The notes below the pieces were generated by a model. That model did not search any database, was not told where the DNA came from, and worked only from the letters and a program-made list of their open reading frames with translations. From JAGQVA01 sp041391725 (lineage in GTDB: Bacteria; Bacteroidota; Bacteroidia; J057), in contig JAWKNL010000003.1 of the NCBI GenBank assembly GCA_041391725.1, positions 372,001 through 436,000 on the forward strand: a stretch of DNA of 64,000 nt. Direction: 5' to 3'. Made by a program: the position numbers and the translations under genes. Position 1 is the first letter of the stretch. The number at the start of each line of letters is the position of its first letter. Positions 26,176 to 34,406 of the stretch are shown in pieces.

Positions 26176-27164
26176 AAGTATTAGTTACCGGCGGCTGCGG
26201 GTTTATTGGCAGCCATCTTGTGGATGCCCTGCTAGCCAAAGGCGCAGAAGTCGTAGTGATTGACAATCTTTCAACCGGAAGATTGCTCAACCTCGAACAT
26301 CACAAAGGCCATCCCGGACTCACCATCCATATTGCCGATATTTCCGAATACGGCGCGATAGACAGCTATTTTGAAGGCGTAGAAAAAGTATTCCATATCG
26401 CTGCGCTGGCTGATATTGTACCTTCCATCCAACAGCCCATCGGCTATCACAAGTCCAATGTTGATGGTACGATCAATGTGCTGGAAGCGAGCAGAAAAGC
26501 AGGCGTAAAGCGGCTGGTATATGCCGCATCCTCCTCCTGTTATGGAATCCCCGACAACTACCCGACACCGGAGACCGCAGATATTCGCCCCGAATACCCC
26601 TACGCCACGACCAAATGGATCGGCGAACAATACGTGCTCAACTGGCATAAAGTCTATGGACTTGCCACCACCTCGCTGCGGTTTTTCAACGTGTATGGAC
26701 CACGTTCGCGCACATCAGGTACATACGGTGCTGTATTTGGGGTATTTCTCGCACAAAAGCTCAACAACAAGCCTTATACCGTCGTGGGCGATGGAACCCA
26801 GACCCGCGACTTTACTTTCGTCACCGATATTGCTGCGGCCTGTATCAAGGCATCTGAAACCGATGCTGCCATCGGGCATATCATGAATGTAGGCAGTGGA
26901 GGAACTTACAGCGTCAACCGGCTTGTAGAGCTATTGGGAGGAGAAATCACCTATATTCCCAAGCGCCCGGGCGAACCCGATTGCACCTATGCCGATACCA
27001 CAAAAATCCGCTCCGTGCTGAAATGGGAACCAAAAGTAAGCTTTGAAGAAGGCGTAAAAACCATGCTCGAAAATATCGACTACTGGAGAGAAGCACCACT
27101 ATGGGAGCCGGCAAGTATTGCAGAAGCCACAAAAGACTGGTTTAAGTATCTGGGGAAAAAATGA
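26172..27164 (+). CDS. NAD-dependent nucleotide-sugar epimerase (SDR, UDP-glucose 4-epimerase-like)
   Basis: 330 aa from the ATG at 26172; a frame extension to 26142 is rejected because the ATGA overlap with the aminotransferase and MKVLVTGGCGFIGSHLV fit the family start. NAD motif GGCGFIGSH, DNLSTG, the YAASSSCYG serine region, catalytic YATTK, and the RFFNVYGPR substrate loop. It resembles the UDP-N-acetylglucosamine/glucose 4-epimerase (WbpP-type) group. It would interconvert the sugars feeding the cluster. It overlaps the next gene by four bases. Confidence 0.9.
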   Translation: MKVLVTGGCGFIGSHLVDALLAKGAEVVVIDNLSTGRLLNLEHHKGHPGLTIHIADISEYGAIDSYFEGVEKVFHIAALADIVPSIQQPIGYHKSNVDGTINVLEASRKAGVKRLVYAASSSCYGIPDNYPTPETADIRPEYPYATTKWIGEQYVLNWHKVYGLATTSLRFFNVYGPRSRTSGTYGAVFGVFLAQKLNNKPYTVVGDGTQTRDFTFVTDIAAACIKASETDAAIGHIMNVGSGGTYSVNRLVELLGGEITYIPKRPGEPDCTYADTTKIRSVLKWEPKVSFEEGVKTMLENIDYWREAPLWEPASIAEATKDWFKYLGKK

Positions 27165-28681
27165 AAAAAGACAAAATTGTACCCATAGAGGATCTGGCAA
27201 ATATCGTCTCAGGCCTCAAAGCTGAGGGCCATACGGTCGCCCATTGCCATGGATGTTTTGATCTGATGCACCTGGGGCACATCAAACACTTTGAAGCGGC
27301 AAAAAAGGCTGCGGATATCCTCATTGTGACCATTACGCCCGACCACCTGGTCAACAAGGGCCCGGGAAGGCCGGCATTCAACCAGCAGATGCGCCTCGAA
27401 ACCCTGGCTGCACTGGAAGTGATTGACTATGTCGCGGTAAACCTATGGCCAACGGCGGTGGAAACCCTTCATCTTCTCAAGCCCGACTACTATGTCAAAG
27501 GGCAGGATTACAAAAACTTTGAAGACGATCTCACCGACAACATCCGCAAGGAGGTAGAAGCAGTCAGAGCCGAAGGCGGTGATATCTATTTCACCGAGGA
27601 AGTTGTATTTTCTTCCTCCAAACTTATCAACGCGCATTTCAGCCCCCTCGATGAATCTGCCCAGGACTATATACACAATCTCAAGCAGCAGTATTCCTCC
27701 GAATCCATCATCAACATCATAGAAAGTCTTTCTGATGTGCGGGTGCTGGTCATTGGCGACACGATTATCGACGAATATCACTATATCCGTTCGCTGGGAA
27801 AATCATCCAAGTCCCCTACCCTTTCGACCCAGTATATACGTGAAGAAGTATTTGCCGGAGGGGTACTCGCCATTGCCAACCACGTCAACCAGTTTGCCAG
27901 AGAAACGCATCTGGTTACCTGCCTCGGTTCGCATAAAGACCAGATGGAGGTGATTAGCCCCAAGCTGGCTAAGGAGATTTCTACAAAATATTTTTACCGC
28001 CACGACGGCCCGACCCCAGCCAAACGCCGGTATATTGCCGAGTATCTCAATACCAAGGTATTTGAGGTAACCTATATGAATGACACCAATCTACCCGAAT
28101 CCGTTGAAAATGAGATGATTGCCTATCTCGATTCGGTTATCGGAAACTACGATATGGTGTTGATTTCAGACTTCGGGCATGGAATGATTACCCCTGCTGT
28201 TCAGGAATACCTCACGCAGGCAAATGTGTATGTCTCAGTCAATGCCCAGACCAACAGCAACAATTTTGGCTACAACTATATCACCAAATATCAGGGAGCA
28301 GATTATATTTCTATAGACGAAAACGAAATACGACTGCCTTTCGGAAGCAAATACGGCCAGTTGGAAGACCTCATATTGAAGCTCAATGACGCTACAGGCT
28401 GCGATGCCATTACGATTACCCTCGGCCAGAAAGGGTCTGTTTACTACCGAAACGGCCAGTTTTACCGAGCGCCGGCACTGGCGACCAGCGTGGTAGATTC
28501 GGTGGGAGCCGGAGATGCCGTGCTTTCCGTAACAGCACTTTGCGCCTATAAGGAATGCCCTCCCATGCTGATTCCTTTTATCGGCAACAGTGTGGGTGCA
28601 CTTGCGGTCAATATTCTCGGCAACGAACGCCCCGTAACCAAAGTAGAGTTGAATAAAATGATCAGCCATATGCTCAAATAG
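27161..28681 (+). CDS. Bifunctional nucleotidyltransferase-PfkB kinase, HldE-like with swapped domain order
   Basis: 506 aa. Residues about 25-165 are a cytidylyltransferase-like domain with H37-L-G-H40 (HxGH) in GCFDLMHLGHIKHFEAAKKA and the later FSSSKLI motif (S/T-S-T-x-x-I-like). Residues about 190-506 are a PfkB-type sugar kinase with VRVLVIGDTIIDEYHY at its start and the anion-hole/catalytic DSVGAGDAV (D452). In E. coli HldE the kinase precedes the nucleotidyltransferase; here the order is reversed. The kinase sugar-binding region is divergent. With the GmhA-like gene at 30228 it points to a nucleotide-activated heptose, but another phosphorylated sugar is possible. Overlaps the epimerase by four bases. 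Confidence 0.85.
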   Translation: MKKDKIVPIEDLANIVSGLKAEGHTVAHCHGCFDLMHLGHIKHFEAAKKAADILIVTITPDHLVNKGPGRPAFNQQMRLETLAALEVIDYVAVNLWPTAVETLHLLKPDYYVKGQDYKNFEDDLTDNIRKEVEAVRAEGGDIYFTEEVVFSSSKLINAHFSPLDESAQDYIHNLKQQYSSESIINIIESLSDVRVLVIGDTIIDEYHYIRSLGKSSKSPTLSTQYIREEVFAGGVLAIANHVNQFARETHLVTCLGSHKDQMEVISPKLAKEISTKYFYRHDGPTPAKRRYIAEYLNTKVFEVTYMNDTNLPESVENEMIAYLDSVIGNYDMVLISDFGHGMITPAVQEYLTQANVYVSVNAQTNSNNFGYNYITKYQGADYISIDENEIRLPFGSKYGQLEDLILKLNDATGCDAITITLGQKGSVYYRNGQFYRAPALATSVVDSVGAGDAVLSVTALCAYKECPPMLIPFIGNSVGALAVNILGNERPVTKVELNKMISHMLK

Positions 28682-28686
28682 AGGAA

Positions 28687-30180
28687 ATGGGTATTGTCCA
28701 GCGCCAGAGTGTTCAAAACACGATTTACACCTATCTGGGAGTTATTCTCGGATGGCTAAACAAATCCCTTCTCTTTTACCAATGGCTGACCGAAGGGCAG
28801 TACGGGCTGATCGAACTGCTGATGACCTTTATGGTTCTGGGGTCAGAACTGTCGCAGTTGGGAATTACGCGGATCATCCTGCGGTTTTTTCCTTATTTCT
28901 ACCAGCGGAAGGAAAAAGAAGGGAAGTTTTTGTCTTTTATCGCGATTTATACGGCAGTTGGCTACGGGTTAATCTGCCTTTTACTGATCCTCATCAAACC
29001 GTTCATCATTGCCCATTACGCGCCCAAATCGCCGCTTTTTACCCAGGAGTACATCTATATTTTCCCGCTTATTCTCTCCTACACGCTTTACCGGGTGTTA
29101 TCGACAGTTTCGCAGTCACTGCTCAAATCGGTAGTCCCGGCCATGGCCTATAATGTCGCGCTGAGGCTACCGCAGACTGTACTGATTATCCTGCTTCATT
29201 TTGAATATATCGACTTCCGGGTATTTCTAATTGGTTTGACACTGAGTTTTTACGTGCCGGTGGTGATCATTTTTGCCTATCTGGTATGGCTTCGTAAAAT
29301 GCATTTTACTTTCAGCTTCGAATGGTTTCAGGCCAGGATCGGGCGAATCATGCTCAACTACGGCTGGTTTTCCTCTCTCGGAGAAATGACCAATATGCTG
29401 GTAAGTAAGGTGGACATACTGATGCTGGGCTGGCTGGTGGGGGAAAAGGTGGTGGCCACTTATGCCATTGCTTTTTATATTTCGGTGCTGATCCAGATGC
29501 CGGCGCGGTCAATCAGGTCTATTACCATTCCGCTCATAGCCAACCATATGAAAACCAAGAGGAATGATCTGATACTGGAACTGTACCAAAAGACGGCCAT
29601 TACCAACCTTGTGGTGGCAGCACTGGTGTTTGTGGGGATTTGGGTAAATATCGATTCATTTTTTGCCCTTCTGCCCAAATACGCAGATGGAAGACCGTCT
29701 GTCATTTATCTTGGACTGGGATCTGTTTTCAACATTATCACCGGATTGCACAGACCCATTATTATGAACAGCAGGTATTACCGGTTTGATCTCTACAGCA
29801 ATTTATTTCTGCTGATCATTGTAGTCATCACCAACTATATGCTTATTCCCACCTATGGTGCAACCGGCGCTTCGGTTGCCACCGCTTTATCGCTTTTTCT
29901 TTACAACGGGATCGGGTGTCTGTTTGTGTATTTCAAATTCGGAATGCAACCATTCAGCATAAAAACACTTCTGAATATTGTGGTCACCGTAGGTGTGTTA
30001 ATCCTGGGGCTCAATATTCCATCCACAGGCAATCACCTGCTGGATATTGTAGTGAGGTCGGCAATTGTAACGGCGGTTTATCTGCCAATCGTTTTTGTAT
30101 TGAAAATTTCACCCGATATAAACAAGATGATGCTGGATTTTCTGAACAAGATATCCGGCAGATTTTCTTCCGGTTCATAA
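28687..30180 (+). CDS. Polysaccharide flippase (Wzx/MATE-like)
   Basis: 497 aa with about 12-14 predicted transmembrane helices along its entire length (for example GLICLLLILIKPFII, FNIITGLHRPIIM, LILGLNIPSTG). It belongs by pattern to the polysaccharide transporter/oligosaccharide flippase family, with the charged helix ends and the small loop after helix 2 typical of Wzx. It would flip lipid-linked oligosaccharides across the inner membrane. It starts five bases after the HldE-like gene and is the last tightly linked gene of the cluster. No Wzy polymerase is recognisable in the window. Confidence 0.85.
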   Translation: MGIVQRQSVQNTIYTYLGVILGWLNKSLLFYQWLTEGQYGLIELLMTFMVLGSELSQLGITRIILRFFPYFYQRKEKEGKFLSFIAIYTAVGYGLICLLLILIKPFIIAHYAPKSPLFTQEYIYIFPLILSYTLYRVLSTVSQSLLKSVVPAMAYNVALRLPQTVLIILLHFEYIDFRVFLIGLTLSFYVPVVIIFAYLVWLRKMHFTFSFEWFQARIGRIMLNYGWFSSLGEMTNMLVSKVDILMLGWLVGEKVVATYAIAFYISVLIQMPARSIRSITIPLIANHMKTKRNDLILELYQKTAITNLVVAALVFVGIWVNIDSFFALLPKYADGRPSVIYLGLGSVFNIITGLHRPIIMNSRYYRFDLYSNLFLLIIVVITNYMLIPTYGATGASVATALSLFLYNGIGCLFVYFKFGMQPFSIKTLLNIVVTVGVLILGLNIPSTGNHLLDIVVRSAIVTAVYLPIVFVLKISPDINKMMLDFLNKISGRFSSGS

Positions 30181-30196
30181 GGCCATAAAAAAAACG

Positions 30197-30204
30197 TATA
30201 TTTG
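30197..30204 (+). promoter_or_regulatory. -7 promoter element before the SIS isomerase gene
   Basis: TATATTTG matches TAnnTTTG exactly, 23 bases before the ATG at 30228. It suggests the isomerase gene can be transcribed independently of the flippase operon. Confidence 0.5.
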
Positions 30205-30227
30205 CCCTCCGGACGAAGAAAAAGATT

Positions 30228-30869
30228 ATGAATAAGACTATAAACCCGGCACAAGTGAACAGTAAAACATTCTGGAGTAAATATACGGAGTCCTTTACCG
30301 AAGCGCTTTCCAATATCAAAGCCAGCGACCAGGAAAACGAAATCTCCTACGATGCTGCCCTTGATCTTACGATGAAGTGGCTGGTAAAAGCCCAGCAGGC
30401 GCATCGCAAAATTATGATCATCGGCAATGGCGGTAGTGCTGGCGTGGCGAGTCACCTGGCAGTTGATTTCTGGAAAAACGGTGGCGTGAGGGCAATCACC
30501 TTCAACGATGCGCCGGTACTGACCTGCATCGCCAATGACTATAGTTATGACGAGGTATTTTCCATTCCGATAGAGCAGTTTGCAGAAAAAGGCGACATCG
30601 CTATCTGTATCAGCAGCTCGGGCAGCTCGGTCAATATTCTGAAAGGAGCGCAGGCCGCTCTTCAAAGCGGGGCTACCGTCATCACGTGCAGCGGATTCAA
30701 ACCCGACAATACCCTTCGCAGCCTGGGGCATTTAAACTTTTACGTGCCTTCTTTTTCCTACGGATTTGTGGAAACCCTGCACCAGTTTATCATTCACTCG
30801 ATACTCGATGTAAAGATGTTTTGTGTGGATGAAAAGGATATTTTCCACAAAAACCAGCCGATGAAATAA
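30228..30869 (+). CDS. SIS-domain sugar isomerase, GmhA-like phosphoheptose isomerase
   Basis: 213 aa. A single SIS fold with IIGNGGSAGVASHLAVDFW (phosphosugar-binding loop) and the second loop ISSSGSSVNILKG, as in GmhA/DiaA proteins. The C-terminal helix FVETLHQFIIHSILD contains histidines at the place of the GmhA catalytic histidine. GmhA converts sedoheptulose 7-phosphate to D-glycero-D-manno-heptose 7-phosphate, the substrate of the HldE kinase; the HldE-like gene is two genes upstream, so the two probably act in sequence. No GmhB-type phosphatase is visible nearby. Confidence 0.85.
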   Translation: MNKTINPAQVNSKTFWSKYTESFTEALSNIKASDQENEISYDAALDLTMKWLVKAQQAHRKIMIIGNGGSAGVASHLAVDFWKNGGVRAITFNDAPVLTCIANDYSYDEVFSIPIEQFAEKGDIAICISSSGSSVNILKGAQAALQSGATVITCSGFKPDNTLRSLGHLNFYVPSFSYGFVETLHQFIIHSILDVKMFCVDEKDIFHKNQPMK

Positions 30870-30886
30870 ACCGTTTTGACCTGCGT

Positions 30887-31450
30887 CTAACGGTAATTGA
30901 TATCGTAATTGGTGTAAAGTTTCAGCGCTGTGGTGATCTGGCGCAGCAGTGAATTGTGCTGGTTGATATTCTGGATGAGTTGGTTTTGCAATTCATCTAT
31001 TTCTTTGTACAACTCCTGATAATCGCTGTGATACTGCTGAAGCTGGATTCTTGCCTTATCCTGATCCAGTCTTTTTTTCATCAGCTTGTTTTGCCACTCG
31101 TTAAACTCCGTTACGGCTGTTACAAAACGCTCTTTGGTGGTGTCAAATTTTTTCTGAATGGCATCGCGCTCTGTTACCATATTGCGGTACTGGCTCCGCA
31201 TACCGTAGAGATTGGTCCGCTCGGCTGTGCCGGGGTCAGAAATAAAAGGATTTACTTCTTCCAGATCTTTATCGTAGCGCTGGTGGGTTATCCGCAGGTT
31301 GCGGTCAATAAATGAAACCTTCTCACTCAGGCTCATCCACTCAGGCTCAAACCTTTTGACCTGGTTGACAAGCGAAAGGTCCACCGAATCGCACCCGCTG
31401 AAAATCAGGAGTGAAGTCAAAAGCAGGAAAATGGAATAGCGCAGTTTCAT
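30887..31450 (-). CDS. Coiled-coil lipoprotein of unknown function
   Basis: 187 aa. Signal sequence with lipobox FSGC (Cys20), so it should be lipidated and anchored in a membrane facing the periplasm. The mature part is almost entirely helical, with heptad-like stretches (LQQYHSDYQELYKEIDELQNQLIQNINQHNSLLRQI split over two segments) suggesting a long coiled coil. No known family is recognised. It is at the 3' end of the minus-strand block, 54 bases after the aldehyde dehydrogenase gene, and convergent with the isomerase gene. Confidence 0.75.
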   Translation of the reverse strand: MKLRYSIFLLLTSLLIFSGCDSVDLSLVNQVKRFEPEWMSLSEKVSFIDRNLRITHQRYDKDLEEVNPFISDPGTAERTNLYGMRSQYRNMVTERDAIQKKFDTTKERFVTAVTEFNEWQNKLMKKRLDQDKARIQLQQYHSDYQELYKEIDELQNQLIQNINQHNSLLRQITTALKLYTNYDINYR

Positions 31451-31504
31451 ATGTTTGATTTCAAAACGCAGTAAAGTTACGCGTATTATCGCGGATCGTA
31501 AAGT

Positions 31505-32950
31505 TTATAATTGAACATAGATATTTTTCGGCTCAGTAAAAAACCTCAGGGCTTCAAATCCGCCTTCTCTCCCTATCCCAGACTGCTTGACACCGCCAAA
31601 GGGCGTGCGCAGGTCCCGCACCAGCCAACTGTTTACCCACACAATACCAGACTCCATGGCTGAGGCAAACCTGTGTGCCCGGCTGAGATTGGTAGTAAAA
31701 ACCGTACCGGAAAGCCCGTAAGGAGTGCTATTGGTAAAAGTGAGGGCTTCATCCTCGTTTTCAAATGGATAAATAGTAACAATCGGCCCGAAGATTTCCT
31801 CCTGATTTACACGGCAGGCAGGTCCCAGACCCGCAATGACTGTAGGTTTCAGGAAAAACCCATTGGCACAACGCGAGTTGATAGGATCTGCCGGTTCGCC
31901 ACCACAAAGAATTTCACCGCCCTCTTCCCTTGCAAGCTGGATGTAGCGAAGATCTTTTTCATATTGAACCCGGGATACAATGGCGCCGATCTCCGTATCT
32001 TCATCCTGCGGATCACCGATTTTCATTTGTTTTACCCGGCTTACAAAATCGGCGGCAAAGCGGTCGTATATACTTTTTTCGACGAAAATGCGGGAACCAC
32101 AAAGGCAGATTTGACCCTGATTGGTAAAAGACGCCCTGATACTGGTGGTGAGTGCCTGCTCATAATCAGCATCGGCAAAAACTACATTTGCATTTTTCCC
32201 ACCCATTTCGAGAGAGACTTTTTTAAACATGGGTGCCGCTATTTCAGCGATCCGTTTTCCTACAGCCGTACTTCCTGTAAACGACAATACCGGTATATGC
32301 GGATGAGCGACGATCGCCTCTCCGACAGCAGGGCCGGTACCGTGAACGATATTGAGCACGCCTTCGGGCAGTCCTGCCTCCATACAGATTTCGGAGAGAA
32401 GAAAAGCCGTAAGGGGTGTAATCTCTGAGGGTTTGGCTACCGCCGTGTTTCCGGCGGCAAGTGCGGGAGCAATTTTCCAGCTAAAGAGATACAGCGGCAG
32501 GTTCCAGGGGGATATGAGTCCGGCTACGCCTATCGGGCGGCGAAGGGTGTAATTAAACCCCTGACTGCCCATGTCATACGATTCGTTGTGAAACTGCGTG
32601 ATGGCATGCGCGAAATAGCGAAAATTTTCTTCTGCGCGGGGTATGTCCATCCGGCGGGCAAGCGCAACCGGTTTTCCGTTGTCGGTGGATTCTGCGAGCG
32701 CAAGTTCTTCTTTTCGGGCAAATATACCATCAGCTATGCGGGAGAGAATGGCCGAACGCTCCCCGACGGGCATCGCTGACCAGACAGGGAATGCGTTGCG
32801 GGCTGCAAGGTATGCAGCCTCAACATCGGCGGAGTCGCTGTCCGGAATCCGGCAGAATACATCACCTGTTGCAGGGTTTATTCCTTCAAGATAGCGCCCG
32901 TTTTGAGGGGCCTTCAGATGACCATTAATATAATTTTGAATTTCGATCAT
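31505..32950 (-). CDS. Aldehyde dehydrogenase (2-hydroxymuconic semialdehyde dehydrogenase-like)
   Basis: 481 aa, normal length for the ALDH superfamily. Substrate and cofactor elements are visible: SPWNLPLYLFSWKIAPALAAGN, the FTGSTAVGK cofactor loop, the general base in VSLEMGGKN and the nucleophile cysteine in NQGQICLCGSR, plus the EIFGPIV and PFGGVKQSGIGREGG regions near the end. It oxidises an aldehyde to an acid with NAD(P)+. The closest visual match is to the 2-hydroxymuconic/aminomuconic semialdehyde group (tryptophan or aromatic degradation), but no other pathway gene is next to it. Two bases separate it from the upstream pRiA4b-type gene. Confidence 0.92.
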   Translation of the reverse strand: MIEIQNYINGHLKAPQNGRYLEGINPATGDVFCRIPDSDSADVEAAYLAARNAFPVWSAMPVGERSAILSRIADGIFARKEELALAESTDNGKPVALARRMDIPRAEENFRYFAHAITQFHNESYDMGSQGFNYTLRRPIGVAGLISPWNLPLYLFSWKIAPALAAGNTAVAKPSEITPLTAFLLSEICMEAGLPEGVLNIVHGTGPAVGEAIVAHPHIPVLSFTGSTAVGKRIAEIAAPMFKKVSLEMGGKNANVVFADADYEQALTTSIRASFTNQGQICLCGSRIFVEKSIYDRFAADFVSRVKQMKIGDPQDEDTEIGAIVSRVQYEKDLRYIQLAREEGGEILCGGEPADPINSRCANGFFLKPTVIAGLGPACRVNQEEIFGPIVTIYPFENEDEALTFTNSTPYGLSGTVFTTNLSRAHRFASAMESGIVWVNSWLVRDLRTPFGGVKQSGIGREGGFEALRFFTEPKNIYVQL

Positions 32951-32952
32951 GA

Positions 32953-33543
32953 TCAGAAGCCGTAGGGATCATTGAGATACTCCTGGATCATCAGGTTGGT
33001 ATCTTCCAGGTCAAACGCTTCAAAGTCCCACATATCGCCTTTTTCCATACCCAGCCATTCGCGATACTCTGCGCCTTCTTTTGATCCTTTTTTGTTTACA
33101 AACTCCATCATCTGATAATATCCCCAGATGCCGCCGCAATCCTCAGGCGGGCACGCACCGGCGCCTTTCACGCAGATCGCTTTGGGGAGAATGGTGTCTT
33201 CCAGAATTTTTTCGAGCTCGATCTTATGGCGCCAACTGTCGCCGAAGTCATATTCGTAAAACAATTTGTCTTTGGGTTCTTTCAAAAATGTCTGAATCGG
33301 TGTTTTTTCTGCGTCGAGCATTTCATCTGCAAAAAAATCATCCTCATAAGGAATACCGATTTTCATCGTCATTTCTCCGCGCGGTTTGTTTTCTTCAAAC
33401 ACAAACAGATGCGCATTTTCCCAGCCCATCGCTCCCTGAAGGATGAAATGGAGGTCGAGGAAGTTGATCTTAGGTTGAATGAGCAGGCGCCGCCACACAG
33501 GCGGTTTGGTCTGCTCCAGTGTTACTTTTATCTGATATACCAT
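32953..33543 (-). CDS. Plasmid pRiA4b ORF-3 family protein
   Basis: 196 aa. It begins with the hallmark YQIKVTLEQTKPPVWRRLLI and continues with DLHFILQGAMGWENAHLFVF and YEYDFGDSWRHKIELE, the conserved core of the pRiA4b ORF3 family. It also contains a CPPEDCGG motif that may bind metal. The family is often found near transposons, but no transposase is visible here; instead the gene lies in a compact minus-strand run, 2 bases before the aldehyde dehydrogenase and 16 bases after the SDR gene. Its molecular function is unknown. Confidence 0.9.
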   Translation of the reverse strand: MVYQIKVTLEQTKPPVWRRLLIQPKINFLDLHFILQGAMGWENAHLFVFEENKPRGEMTMKIGIPYEDDFFADEMLDAEKTPIQTFLKEPKDKLFYEYDFGDSWRHKIELEKILEDTILPKAICVKGAGACPPEDCGGIWGYYQMMEFVNKKGSKEGAEYREWLGMEKGDMWDFEAFDLEDTNLMIQEYLNDPYGF

Positions 33544-33559
33544 GGGTTTTCATAATTAA

Positions 33560-34348
33560 TTACAAAGAGCCGGTTCTTCCGCCATCTACGGGAAGATTAA
33601 TGCCGTTAATATACGCAGCGGAAGGCGAAGCAAGAAATGCCACGGCGTATGCAGTTTCTTCGGGTGAAGCAAACCGCTCAGCAGGTACTGTTTTTTTGAG
33701 CCGTTCTTCCATTTCCTCCACAGAAATCCCTGCATTACCAGCCCATATTTCCACAAGCGAAAAAAATCGCTGGGTGCGGGTGAATCCAGGTAATACATTG
33801 TTGACGGTTATCCCAAATGCCGCCAGTTCGTTGGCCAGGGTTTTGGCCCAGCTTGCCACAGCGCCCCGGGTTGTATTAGAGACGCCCAGGCCCGTGATGG
33901 GTATTTTTACTGATGTGGAAATCACGTTAATAATCCGGCCATAACCGGAGGCTTTCATTCCCGGCACCAGGGCCTGCGCCAGGATATGGTTGCACATGAG
34001 ATGCATCTGCCAGGCGCTGAGAAACTGATCCGGTGAAGCGGAGATGATCGGCCCGCCTGCCGGACCGCCGGTATTGTTGACGAGAATATGAACGGTTTTG
34101 CCACCCGCAAGCCAGTGATTCACTTTCTGCTGAAGTATATCGGGTTGTGAAAAGTCGGCGACAATGAAGTCATGTGTCTGCCCCGCCGAAGTGTCGAGTG
34201 AAGCACAAACCCGCCGGAGGGCAGCTTCATCCCGGGCAAGAAGGGTGATGGTTGCTCCCATACGTGCAAGTTCATGCGCAGACGCTTCGCCGATACCCTG
34301 CGTACTTCCGCCTACAAACGCATGTTTGCCACTCAGGTTGATGTCCAT
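33560..34348 (-). CDS. SDR-family oxidoreductase lacking the classical Tyr/Lys pair
   Basis: 262 aa. The NADP(H)-binding motif is GGSTQGIGEASA, with NNTGGPAGG in place of the usual NNAG and a normal C-terminal PVDGG. At the catalytic site the usual Y-x-x-x-K is replaced by S-N-T-T-R (in GLGVSNTTRGAVASWAK), while the serine before it (VISTS) is kept. A subgroup of FabG-like proteins shares this change, so it may be inactive or use another mechanism. It is probably cytosolic. Substrate unknown. Part of the minus-strand run downstream of the TPR/AAA pair. Confidence 0.85.
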   Translation of the reverse strand: MDINLSGKHAFVGGSTQGIGEASAHELARMGATITLLARDEAALRRVCASLDTSAGQTHDFIVADFSQPDILQQKVNHWLAGGKTVHILVNNTGGPAGGPIISASPDQFLSAWQMHLMCNHILAQALVPGMKASGYGRIINVISTSVKIPITGLGVSNTTRGAVASWAKTLANELAAFGITVNNVLPGFTRTQRFFSLVEIWAGNAGISVEEMEERLKKTVPAERFASPEETAYAVAFLASPSAAYINGINLPVDGGRTGSL

Positions 34349-34406
34349 AATTTTCTCATTGATTGATTGTCAATAATGAGCAATTACCTAGGGAAATACA
34401 AATCTG

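Noticed and set aside
32953..33543. Transposon remnant because of the pRiA4b ORF-3 family
   Set aside because: No transposase, inverted ends or target duplication are seen, and the gene is embedded in a compact chromosomal run.
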